From a bacterium (lineage in GTDB: Bacteria; Auribacterota; UBA3054), in NCBI GenBank assembly GCA_017539325.1, contig JAFYHD010000181.1, positions 1 through 36,619 of the forward strand: DNA of 36,619 bases, given 5' to 3'. The translations under genes were made by a program, and so were the position numbers. Below the pieces are notes generated by a model. The model searched no databases. It had not been told where the DNA came from and saw nothing but the letters and a program-made list of their open reading frames with translations. The first letter of the stretch is position 1; every line of letters starts with the position of its first letter. Positions 7,007 to 14,647 of this stretch are shown one piece after another.

Positions 7007-9247
7007 TCAGACGGGATCGACGTCGACTTGGCATTTGACCAGAGAAGTGCTCTTGAGGTTTGCCTTGATAGGACGCAGAAGCGTTTCCATGGCGCGCATG
7101 ACGTTATTTACGCGCATGTGCAATTGCCAGCGGTATTCGTTGAAGGCGAAGGAGGGATAGGCCTCCTCCACTTCCGTCAGATAGAAGTAGCCGGGCAGGG
7201 CTTTGGAAAGGCTTACTATCTTCTTCCTGGCCTTGCTGGCGGCTTCGTAGGCTTTGGCGCTGTCCTTGGAGCGGAAGATTATTTCTATGATGTGGCTGAA
7301 GGGAGGATAATTCAGCGTCCTGCGCTCCTCCAGCTCTTTTTTGACGAAGCCGTCCCAGTTGCTTTTGGTGGCGAAAATCAGCGTAGCGTCTTCCGGTGTG
7401 AAGGACTGCACGATGGAGCGGCCGGCTTTGGCGCCTCTGCCCGAGCGGCCCACCACCTGGGTGACCAGTTGGAAAGTCCTTTCACCGGAGCGGAAGTCCG
7501 GGGTGTTGAGGGAAATGTCAGCGTTCAAAACGCCCACCAAAGTCACGTTGTGGAAGTCCAGTCCCTTGGCGATCATCTGGGTGCCTAAGAGAATGTCGAA
7601 CTCGTGGGAGGCGAAATCGGAAAGGATCTTTTCGTGCGCTCCCCTTTTGTTGGTTGTGTCGCGGTCCATGCGGCCTATCTTCGCTTCCGGGAACATGGCG
7701 TGGAGAAGATTCTCAACTCTCTGCGTGCCGTAGCCGGCGGGCTTGAGCTGCGTTCCGCATTCCTGGCAATTGTAGGGCGGAGCGTAATCCTCGGTGTAGC
7801 CGCAAAGGTGGCATTTCAGCTGGTTGTCCCTTTTGTGGTAGGCCAAAGGAACTGAGCAGCTGGGGCATTTTTTAGTTTCGTAGCATTCCGGGCAGATGAG
7901 CCTGGGAACGTAGCCGCGGCGGTTCAAAAACAGAATGGCCTGCTCTCTTTTACCTAGGCATTCCGTCAAAGCGGATTTTAGGGAACGCGAGATGAGCCCG
8001 AACTGTGAGGCGACCTGGACTTCCTTGTTGAGATCGACCAGTTCCGTCTTGATGTCGGCTACGGCGCAGACTCTTTTCGTGAGGCTAAGAAGCGCGTATT
8101 TGCCAAGCTTGACGTTGCGGATGCTTTCCAGCGAGGGCGTGGCGGAGCCAAGAATGACCGGGCAGTTTTCCAGCTTCGCGCGCATGACGGCCAGGTCCCT
8201 GGCGTTGTAGTAGGGCGCCTCGCCGTTCTGCTTGTAGCTGCCCTCGTGCTCCTCATCCACTATGACGCAGCCGAGGTCGCTTACGGGCGAAAAGATGGCG
8301 GAGCGGGCGCCCACGACCACTCTCGCGCTGCCTTCCCTGATGCGCCACCACTGGTTGTGGCGCTCCTTGTCGCTCTGGGCGCTGTGAAGCACGGCGACTT
8401 TCGAGCCGAAGCGGCCGCGGAAGCGGTCGGCGGTCTGGGGAGTAAGGGCGATCTCGGGGACGAGCACGATGGCCGTCTTGTTGGCTTTGAGGGCTTCCTC
8501 GATGATGTGCAGGTAGACTTCCGTCTTGCCGCTGCCTGTGACGCCGTGCAGAAGGAAAGCGGCGAACTCATTGCGCTTCTCCAGAACTTTTTCCACGGCG
8601 GTCTTCTGGTCTTCCGTTAATTCGGGCGGAACATTGGGAAGGGCCGCCTCGTCGTCCCTCAGGGACCAGTGCTGTTCCAAGGCCGTTTCCAAAACGCCCG
8701 CTTTTTCCAGCGCCCTTATGGAAGCGAGGTCGCATTCCGACCTTTCTTTCAGCTGCTGAAGAAGAAAGGGCGTCTTCTGGTCGGATGAACCTTTTCTCAC
8801 GATCAGGCAGCGCAGGATATTGCGCTTTTTCCAGAAACGCTCGGGAGTGTTTTCGTAAAGCTCGTTCAGTTCCTTCAGATCTTTTTTTATCTTGACCACG
8901 TGCACCATGCCGCAGTCGGAAGCGCGGTGGCGGACGGGCGCCGGGAGGAAGCATCTCAAAGCCTGACCCAAGCCGCAGAAATAATACTCCGAGACGAAAA
9001 GCGCGAGACGCATCAGAGGGGAAGTGATCATCGGCTTCTTGTCGACCAGGGAAAGAATGTCTTTCAGCTTCACGCCTTCAGGAACGGCGGGATCTTCATC
9101 CACTATGTAGCCGATCCTCTGGGAATGACCCAAAGGCGCCATGACGCGCGTTCCCATTACCGCGCCGGCTCTCAGATCTTCCGGAACGCTGTATGTGTAA
9201 TGGGTGTCGAGGTTGGCCTCGAAGGCTATGGAAACGTAACTTGGCAT
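7007..9247 (-). CDS. priA: Primosomal replication-restart helicase PriA
   Basis: This 746-residue protein is of typical PriA length. It has the N-terminal 3' DNA-binding domain, a Walker A in HGVTGSGKTEVY, the DEEH box in VIVDEEHEGSYKQ, helicase motifs (LGSATPSLES; LNRRGYVP; GTQMIAKGLDFHNV; QVVGRSGRG) and the eight-cysteine zinc-binding insertion (CPEC, CPSC, CHLC, CQEC). PriA reloads the replisome at stalled or repaired forks. It is the last gene of the minus-strand housekeeping run, 9 bp after tatD, and converges with the AlbA_2-type regulator. All key residues appear intact. Confidence 0.97.
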   Translation of the reverse strand: MPSYVSIAFEANLDTHYTYSVPEDLRAGAVMGTRVMAPLGHSQRIGYIVDEDPAVPEGVKLKDILSLVDKKPMITSPLMRLALFVSEYYFCGLGQALRCFLPAPVRHRASDCGMVHVVKIKKDLKELNELYENTPERFWKKRNILRCLIVRKGSSDQKTPFLLQQLKERSECDLASIRALEKAGVLETALEQHWSLRDDEAALPNVPPELTEDQKTAVEKVLEKRNEFAAFLLHGVTGSGKTEVYLHIIEEALKANKTAIVLVPEIALTPQTADRFRGRFGSKVAVLHSAQSDKERHNQWWRIREGSARVVVGARSAIFSPVSDLGCVIVDEEHEGSYKQNGEAPYYNARDLAVMRAKLENCPVILGSATPSLESIRNVKLGKYALLSLTKRVCAVADIKTELVDLNKEVQVASQFGLISRSLKSALTECLGKREQAILFLNRRGYVPRLICPECYETKKCPSCSVPLAYHKRDNQLKCHLCGYTEDYAPPYNCQECGTQLKPAGYGTQRVENLLHAMFPEAKIGRMDRDTTNKRGAHEKILSDFASHEFDILLGTQMIAKGLDFHNVTLVGVLNADISLNTPDFRSGERTFQLVTQVVGRSGRGAKAGRSIVQSFTPEDATLIFATKSNWDGFVKKELEERRTLNYPPFSHIIEIIFRSKDSAKAYEAASKARKKIVSLSKALPGYFYLTEVEEAYPSFAFNEYRWQLHMRVNNVMRAMETLLRPIKANLKSTSLVKCQVDVDPV

Positions 9248-9256
9248 GCTCGGCTT

Positions 9257-10003
9257 TTATAATACAAAAAAACGCTCCGCGTTTTTGTCAGTCAATTTTT
9301 CCGCTTCCTCTATGGTCAGGCCTGTCGCTTCCGCATACGCTTCGGCGACTTCCATCACCTGCGCGGGCCTGACGAAGGGAGGCCTAACTTTGTCGGTCCC
9401 GATATAGGGGCTGTCGGTCTCGAAAAGAACTCTGTCCCTTGGCACGAAGCGGGCCAGGTCGAGAACTTTTTTGGCGTTCGTTCTCGTTAGTGTTCCGGAG
9501 AAACTGACGTAGGCGCCAAGCTCGAGGAAAGGCTTGACCTGTTCCCTCGAGCAGGAGCAGCTGTGGAGCAGGAAAGGAACGCCGTACTCCTTGAGAGGCT
9601 CCAGAAGGTCGGAATAGGCCTTGCGGCAGTGGATGACTAGTGGTTTATCGTGTTTTTTGGCAAAGGCCGCTTCCCGGGCAAACCAGGCCGTTTGCTGGGG
9701 CTTCTGGCTGTCGTTAGGAACGTAATCGAGCCCGACTTCGCCGACGGCGAGGCATTTCGGATGTTTCACGAGCGTTTCCCTGAGCTCCGGATCGTCCCCT
9801 TCCGCAATGAAGAGCGGATGGACGCCGATGGCGAAATACACGAAGGGGTATTTTTCCGCGATGTCCCTGCCCCTTTGCCAAAAGTTTTTGCTGTAGGCCG
9901 GAACAAGGAAACTTCTTACGCCGGCGGTTTGAGCCTCATTTATCACGTTGTCCAGATCGCCATAGATAACTTCGTCAGTCAGATGGGCGTGGACGTCAAA
10001 CAT
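9257..10003 (-). CDS. tatD: TatD family metal-dependent hydrolase/DNase
   Basis: This 248-residue TIM-barrel hydrolase has the expected metal ligands: HAH in MFDVHAHLTDE, Glu in VGEVGLDY, His in VIHCRKAYSDLLE, His in LLHSCSC and Asp in FETDSPYIG. The family has 3'-5' exonuclease activity and is linked to DNA repair and quality control. The gene overlaps the end of the upstream radical SAM gene by 8 bp and lies 9 bp before priA, so all three are probably co-transcribed. The paralogs YcfH and YjjV cannot be distinguished from TatD by sight. Confidence 0.93.
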   Translation of the reverse strand: MFDVHAHLTDEVIYGDLDNVINEAQTAGVRSFLVPAYSKNFWQRGRDIAEKYPFVYFAIGVHPLFIAEGDDPELRETLVKHPKCLAVGEVGLDYVPNDSQKPQQTAWFAREAAFAKKHDKPLVIHCRKAYSDLLEPLKEYGVPFLLHSCSCSREQVKPFLELGAYVSFSGTLTRTNAKKVLDLARFVPRDRVLFETDSPYIGTDKVRPPFVRPAQVMEVAEAYAEATGLTIEEAEKLTDKNAERFFVL

Positions 10004-10931
10004 AGAAAAATTCTTTCCCGTCTTGGGTGCGGGAACGTATTTGGCCTTTCTTTAAGAGATCTTTTATGAGTGATTCGGTCTTTTCTTTCGGGTATCCTTT
10101 GGCTTCGATCAGATCTTCCAGGGACATTACCCTGTGGCTTAGGGTCTCCATTAGCTCTTCCTCGCTGACGGCTCTTTCCTCTTTGAGCGGCGCGGAATGA
10201 TAGGAGGCTATGACTTCCGCCTTGGGGATGAAGTAGCGCGCCCATTTTTCCATTTCTTCCCTCGGGATGGGCAGGACTTCTTTTTCGGCGGGCGGCCTGA
10301 CGGCGGTATTGAGCTGGACGCAGTTCACCTTCAGGGAGCGCGACAGGAGAGAAAGCGCGGTCATTTGATCCTCGTTGTCGTTGATGCCGGGAACGAGGAA
10401 AACTTCGAGGTCGACTCTCCCCTTTCCGCGGTATTCCTCGCAGAAAGTTTTGAGCCCGTCCAGATAATCGGCGAAGGGAAGGTCTGGCGCCGGGCGGTTA
10501 AGCTTCTTGAAGGTCTTTTCGTCCGCGGCGTCGAGGCTCGGCATGACAACGTCGGCTAAGAGCGCCGCTTCCCTCACTTCCTCGAGGTAGAAAAGCGTGC
10601 CGTTCGTAATGAGGCAGAGAGGAAGCTTGGTTATCTCCTTGGCGCCTTTTATGATCTCCGTCAGGGACTTGTAAAGTGTAGGTTCGCCGGAGCCGGCGAG
10701 CGTTACGATATCGGCTTCGCCGCCTTTGTCCTTCCAGTCTTTCAGTTCGCCTAAGACTTCCTCCACCGGGAAATAGTCTTTCCTTTCGATCGTTTTAGCG
10801 GTGGTGCGTCCGCACTCGCAGTAAACGCAGTCCAAGCTGCACGTCTTGAAGGGAATGAGGTCTATGCCCAGGGAACGTCCGAGCCTTCTGGAGGCCACGG
10901 GCCCGAAGATATGTTTATACTTGCTTGTCAT
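9996..10931 (-). CDS. Radical SAM protein, COG0731 (wyosine-synthase-like)
   Basis: This 311-residue protein opens with [22 protein letters not shown] and has the radical SAM cluster ligands CSLDCVYC (C-x3-C-x2-C), then a GSGEPTLY segment that fits the SAM-binding GGE-type motif. The C-terminal ~70 residues (SEEELMETLSHRVMSLEDLIEAKGY onward) look like a winged-helix DNA- or RNA-binding domain. COG0731 is related to TYW1, but bacterial members have no settled function. It overlaps the upstream uracil-DNA glycosylase gene by 17 bp and the downstream tatD by 8 bp, which places it in a DNA-repair-flavoured operon. Confidence 0.88.
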   Translation of the reverse strand: MTSKYKHIFGPVASRRLGRSLGIDLIPFKTCSLDCVYCECGRTTAKTIERKDYFPVEEVLGELKDWKDKGGEADIVTLAGSGEPTLYKSLTEIIKGAKEITKLPLCLITNGTLFYLEEVREAALLADVVMPSLDAADEKTFKKLNRPAPDLPFADYLDGLKTFCEEYRGKGRVDLEVFLVPGINDNEDQMTALSLLSRSLKVNCVQLNTAVRPPAEKEVLPIPREEMEKWARYFIPKAEVIASYHSAPLKEERAVSEEELMETLSHRVMSLEDLIEAKGYPKEKTESLIKDLLKKGQIRSRTQDGKEFFYV

Positions 10932-11718
10932 TCAGATACTTCATGACCATTGTGACGTCGTTCCAGACTTTCCTTCTCACTTCCACGGTGTATTCCCTGA
11001 GGACGTAGGAGGGATGATACGTCGGCATAACGGGGATCGCCATGCCGTCTATTCTCAAAGTGTGGAAAGCGCCGCGCAAAGCGTTGATGCCGGACTTGGT
11101 GTTCAAAAGGTAGCGTGAAGCGAAGGCGCCGAGCGCGATTATGACCTGCGGCCGCACGATCCTTATCTGGCAGGCCAGCATCGGGGTGCAGTTGTCGATC
11201 TCGTTGGGCTGGGGATCGCGGTTCATGGGCGGGCGGCACTTCAAAACGTTGGCGATGTAGACGCTCTTTCTCGGTATCTTCATGCCTTTTTCGATGATGT
11301 CCGTCAGAAGCTCGCCGGCCCTGCCGACGAAAGGTTCTCCCTGCAGGTCTTCATCTTCCCCGGGCGCTTCGCCGATGAACATGATCTTCGCCTCGGGGTC
11401 GCCGCTGCCGAAGACCAGGTTGCTCCTGGATTGACAGAGGGCGCACTGCCTGCAGCCGAGGGCGTATTCTTTCAAACGTTTCAGCTCTTCCGTTTTGGAA
11501 CCAGAGCCAATTCTGAAGGGTTCCCTGAATTTATTGAGCGGTTCGCTCTCGACCTTCTTGGCCGGTTTTTTGGCGGCGGCTGTTTTCTTTGCCAGATAAG
11601 CCTTGACGTCGCCCGGGTCGGGAGGAAGCGATTCTGGCGCTACTTTTTCCCAATTGCCGAGCGTTATCTCCTGGCGGAGATAGTCTTTTATTAGGGGTAT
11701 CAGGGAGCTGTTACTCAT
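10915..11718 (-). CDS. Family 4 uracil-DNA glycosylase (iron-sulfur)
   Basis: This is a 267-residue protein from the ATG at 11718 ([18 protein letters not shown]). An upstream ATG at 11802 lies inside the previous gene and gives a poor N-terminus. The glycosylase motif [22 protein letters not shown] is followed by [15 protein letters not shown] and the C-terminal motif TYHPSYVLR. Four Cys positioned as 4Fe-4S ligands are visible (CRQCALC, KCRPP, NCTPML). It removes uracil from DNA for base excision repair. The residues before about 90 are a Lys/Ala-rich linker. It overlaps the preceding transferase gene by 8 bp. Confidence 0.94.
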   Translation of the reverse strand: MSNSSLIPLIKDYLRQEITLGNWEKVAPESLPPDPGDVKAYLAKKTAAAKKPAKKVESEPLNKFREPFRIGSGSKTEELKRLKEYALGCRQCALCQSRSNLVFGSGDPEAKIMFIGEAPGEDEDLQGEPFVGRAGELLTDIIEKGMKIPRKSVYIANVLKCRPPMNRDPQPNEIDNCTPMLACQIRIVRPQVIIALGAFASRYLLNTKSGINALRGAFHTLRIDGMAIPVMPTYHPSYVLREYTVEVRRKVWNDVTMVMKYLNDKQV

Positions 11719-12880
11719 CTTTTTTCGGCTCTTCCATATCTCCGCGGCGCCTGACGCCCCAGAGTCTGGTGACGTCCAGGACGCCGAATTTCTTAAAGCC
11801 AAGGAGTATGACGATCGTCAGCACGACGAGGATTATCCCGGCGTACTGGTTGCTTCTAAGAGAGAGAGCCAAAGCCGCCAAGCCTAAGAGCAGACAGAAG
11901 CCGTAAAGCACCAGAACTGTCTCGGGGTGCGTAAGCCCGCTGTACATGATCTTGTGATGGATGTGCTGGGCGTCGGACTGGAAGGGGTTCTCCCTTCTGA
12001 CCGTCCTGCGCAGGAAAGCCAGCGTCGTGTCGAGGATGGGAAGGCCCAAAGCGATGATGGGGACTAAGAGGGCGACGCTCGTGGCGCTGATCTGCGAGCT
12101 CCTTATCGCCATGCAGGCCACCAGGAAGCCAAGGAAAAGCGCTCCCCCGTCTCCCAAGAATATCTTGGCGGGATAGAAGTTGTAGCGCAAAAATCCCAGC
12201 ACGGCGCCCAGGACGATGGCGCAGACGACGCTCGGGAAAATGAAGAGCGTGAACTGCTCGGGCCTGGTGTGGGAGAGCATCCTGGAATTGACGAAAATGA
12301 CGGCCGCCACGATGAAGATGATCCCGCCGCACAGCCCGTCCAATCCGTCGGAAAGGTTGATGGCGTTGGTGATGCCGACGAGCCAGATCAAGGTGAAGGC
12401 GATGGCCATCCAGGGATAGAAATCCAGCGTCGGACCGAAGGGGTTCGTGATCTTGGCGATCACGATGCCGTTGCCGATGACAAGGCAGCTCGCCACGATC
12501 TGGAAGACGAACTTCGTCGCCCAGCTGAGCTGCAGAAGGTCGTCGACCACGCCGAGCACGGCCACGATAAGCAAACCGCCGAAAATGGCCAAAGTCTGCG
12601 GCTGCAGGAACTCTTTGGCGACGGTGGGATTGAGGAAGGCCGCCAAAACGGCTGTTAGGGCGAAAGCGGCTACGAGCGCCGCTCCGCCGAGCCTCGGGAT
12701 CTGGCGGTTGCCGATGTGGCGTCCGCCGACCGGGCCGAAGAGTTTCTTCTTCAGGGCGAAAGCGAGCGTGAACTTTGTGAAGAGCAAAGTCAGTATGAGG
12801 GCGACAACGAACAGCACTATGAAGAGCGCCGGCTTAACTTCGCCCTGAGGAGTTGAGAAAAATTCGTAGATCCTGCTCAT
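11711..12880 (-). CDS. WecA/MraY-family undecaprenyl-phosphate sugar-1-phosphate transferase
   Basis: This is a 389-residue polytopic membrane protein with about ten hydrophobic segments. It has the family's cytoplasmic motifs in order: VVDDLLQLS (Asp pair), NAINLSDGLDGLCGG, IFLGDGGALFLGF and DAQHIHHKI. These enzymes transfer a sugar-1-phosphate (often GlcNAc-1-P) from UDP-sugar to undecaprenyl phosphate to start O-antigen, enterobacterial common antigen or teichoic-type polymers. WecA/TagO-like is more likely than MraY because of the HIHH loop and the neighbourhood, which has no mur genes. Its start codon overlaps the stop of the DUF2059 gene as ATGA, implying translational coupling. Confidence 0.92.
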   Translation of the reverse strand: MSRIYEFFSTPQGEVKPALFIVLFVVALILTLLFTKFTLAFALKKKLFGPVGGRHIGNRQIPRLGGAALVAAFALTAVLAAFLNPTVAKEFLQPQTLAIFGGLLIVAVLGVVDDLLQLSWATKFVFQIVASCLVIGNGIVIAKITNPFGPTLDFYPWMAIAFTLIWLVGITNAINLSDGLDGLCGGIIFIVAAVIFVNSRMLSHTRPEQFTLFIFPSVVCAIVLGAVLGFLRYNFYPAKIFLGDGGALFLGFLVACMAIRSSQISATSVALLVPIIALGLPILDTTLAFLRRTVRRENPFQSDAQHIHHKIMYSGLTHPETVLVLYGFCLLLGLAALALSLRSNQYAGIILVVLTIVILLGFKKFGVLDVTRLWGVRRRGDMEEPKKDE

Positions 12881-13302
12881 TTATCGGCTGTGAGCGATTT
12901 CACGCACTCGCTGGTGTAGGCTTTGGACACCGCCATGGTGTCCTTCATGATCGCGTCCTGGGCTCTGAGCCAGGCGTTGCCGGGCTCGCTGTGGTAGAAA
13001 TCAAGCAAGGCCTGGATGGTCTCTTTGCTCAGGTGGCGTTCGTAAACGGGGATGACGCGCCGCATAAGTACGTCGGTCTTTATGGCCTTCCTTAAGCTGG
13101 GCCTGATCTCCTCCGGCATGGCGGCCACGATGGAGTTGATGGAAAAATCCAGCGTGGAATACATGTCGGTCGCCATCATCAGTTTGATCACCAGATCGCG
13201 TTTTTCTTTGGCTTCCAGATTCACGAAACCGGAATTCTGGGCCAGAAGGAGTGAGGCTCCTCCCAAAAGGAAGAAAACTATCGCAAAAAATACGCGGCGC
13301 AT
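12877..13302 (-). CDS. Secreted DUF2059 domain protein
   Basis: This protein of about 141 residues has a signal peptide (MRRVFFAIVFFLLGGASLLLA) followed by a DUF2059-like helical domain: LVIKLMMATDMYSTLDF, then PVYERHLSKETIQALLDFYHSEPG, ending in a conserved basic/acidic helix. The function of DUF2059 is unknown; members are periplasmic. The ATG at 13302 is chosen over a GTG at 13308 because AGGGGG lies five bases before the ATG but directly abuts the GTG. The gene sits 16 bp after trigger factor and overlaps the transferase start by 4 nt. Confidence 0.85.
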   Translation of the reverse strand: MRRVFFAIVFFLLGGASLLLAQNSGFVNLEAKEKRDLVIKLMMATDMYSTLDFSINSIVAAMPEEIRPSLRKAIKTDVLMRRVIPVYERHLSKETIQALLDFYHSEPGNAWLRAQDAIMKDTMAVSKAYTSECVKSLTADK

Positions 13303-13318
13303 AAACACCCCCTATTTA

Positions 13319-14614
13319 TTATTGTTCGGTAACTTCAGCTTTGGAAACGACGAACCTAAGGGTCTTCTCCTGAAGGATGCCGCTTCTCAGTTCGTCCAAT
13401 TTGCCGGACTGCTCGAACATTCTGAAGACCCACGTCACGGGACGCCCGAACATTCTGGCGTATTCCTGCAGACGGGGCATGATGTCGTCGGCGGTAAGAA
13501 CGATCTTCTCCTTGTCGGAGATGTAGCCGATGATGAATTCGGCGGCCACGTCGGTCTTAGCGCGCTCTTCGCACTGCGGCTTGATCTTTTCGGCTTCCTT
13601 CTGGAGCTCTTCCTCCTTCATTCCGCCTCTCATCTTGTTTTCCAGCTCGCGGCGCATGATATTGTTGGTCTGAGCTTGGACGAAATACGGAGGCAGCGGA
13701 ATGGGATTGTTCTTGACGAGCTGCTCTCTGGCGAGTTCGCAAAGGCGGTTCTGCTCCACTTCAGCTTTGTTCTGGGTGAAGGCTTCCTTCACCTTGACGC
13801 GCAATTCGTCGACCGTCTTGATGTTCGGGTCGATCTTGGCGGCCAGTTCGTCGTTCACTTCCGGAACGGAGCGTTCCCTGATGCTCTCCAAGGTGACCGT
13901 GAAGGTCAGTTTCTGGTCGCGGTATTCCTTCATGAAGAACTCGGAGCCGGAATTGAGCTCGAAGGTCTTCGTTTCGCCTTTCTTCATGCCGGCGATCTCG
14001 GCGCAGAAGCCGGGAGCCGGAGTGTTGCGGTCCTGAGCCACTTCGACCCAGGCGGAGTCTCTCTTGAAGACTTCTTTTTCGCCCAAGGTCGCTTTGTAAG
14101 TGCAGACGGACCAGTCGCCGAACTTGGCCGGACGGTCGGTCTTCACTTCTTCGTAGGTGGCGAAGCGCTCGGCAGCCAAAGCGATCTCTTTCTCAACTTC
14201 CTCGTCGGTCACTTCCGTCTTGCGGCCTTTCAATTTCAATCCGGTGTACTGGATGTTCTCGACCTTGGGGGCGACTTCGAATTCGATTTCGAAAGAAAGA
14301 TCGCCTTCGGCGGGATAGACCGGCTTTTCCTTCATGCCAGGCTCAGTGACGACATGCAGACGGTACTGTTTGACAAGGGCTTTGACGACCTTGTTGATCA
14401 TGTCGTCCATCGCTTCCTGTTCGAAATATTCCTTGAACTTGGCCTCGACCATGGAACGCGGGGCTTTGCCGCGGCGGAAACCGGGCAGTTCGATCATTTT
14501 GCTGTTCCTGAGGAGGGCGCTTTCGTAAGCGGCTTTAAGCTCCTTCTGGCCGACGGTGGCTTTCACGACCACTTCGCAGGGAGTCTTCGTTGATATTTCA
14601 GCTTTGATTGCCAT
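13319..14614 (-). CDS. tig: Trigger factor, ribosome-associated chaperone
   Basis: This 431-residue protein is the usual length for trigger factor. The N-terminal ribosome-binding domain carries the signature PGFRRGKAPRSMVEAKF near residues 45-62. A middle FKBP-like PPIase domain follows (FGDWSVCTYKA to LTFTVTLESI), then a long helical C-terminal substrate-binding domain (VPEVNDELAAKI onward). It binds nascent chains at the ribosome exit. In many bacteria tig precedes clpP-clpX. Here it follows gyrA by 33 bp and precedes a DUF2059 gene instead. Confidence 0.96.
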   Translation of the reverse strand: MAIKAEISTKTPCEVVVKATVGQKELKAAYESALLRNSKMIELPGFRRGKAPRSMVEAKFKEYFEQEAMDDMINKVVKALVKQYRLHVVTEPGMKEKPVYPAEGDLSFEIEFEVAPKVENIQYTGLKLKGRKTEVTDEEVEKEIALAAERFATYEEVKTDRPAKFGDWSVCTYKATLGEKEVFKRDSAWVEVAQDRNTPAPGFCAEIAGMKKGETKTFELNSGSEFFMKEYRDQKLTFTVTLESIRERSVPEVNDELAAKIDPNIKTVDELRVKVKEAFTQNKAEVEQNRLCELAREQLVKNNPIPLPPYFVQAQTNNIMRRELENKMRGGMKEEELQKEAEKIKPQCEERAKTDVAAEFIIGYISDKEKIVLTADDIMPRLQEYARMFGRPVTWVFRMFEQSGKLDELRSGILQEKTLRFVVSKAEVTEQ

Positions 14615-14647
14615 AAATTTAATCTGATTGTTTTGGTTATATTTAGT

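Noticed and set aside
11719-11802. Alternative upstream start for the uracil-DNA glycosylase
   Set aside because: The added residues lie inside the preceding transferase gene and do not resemble the family's N-terminus, which fits [14 protein letters not shown] at 11718.
13052-14593. Long plus-strand open frame of 513 codons opposite trigger factor and the DUF2059 gene
   Set aside because: It mirrors a clear trigger factor gene in another frame, has a low-complexity Phe/His/Asp/Val-rich translation typical of antisense reading of GC-rich coding DNA, and matches no family.
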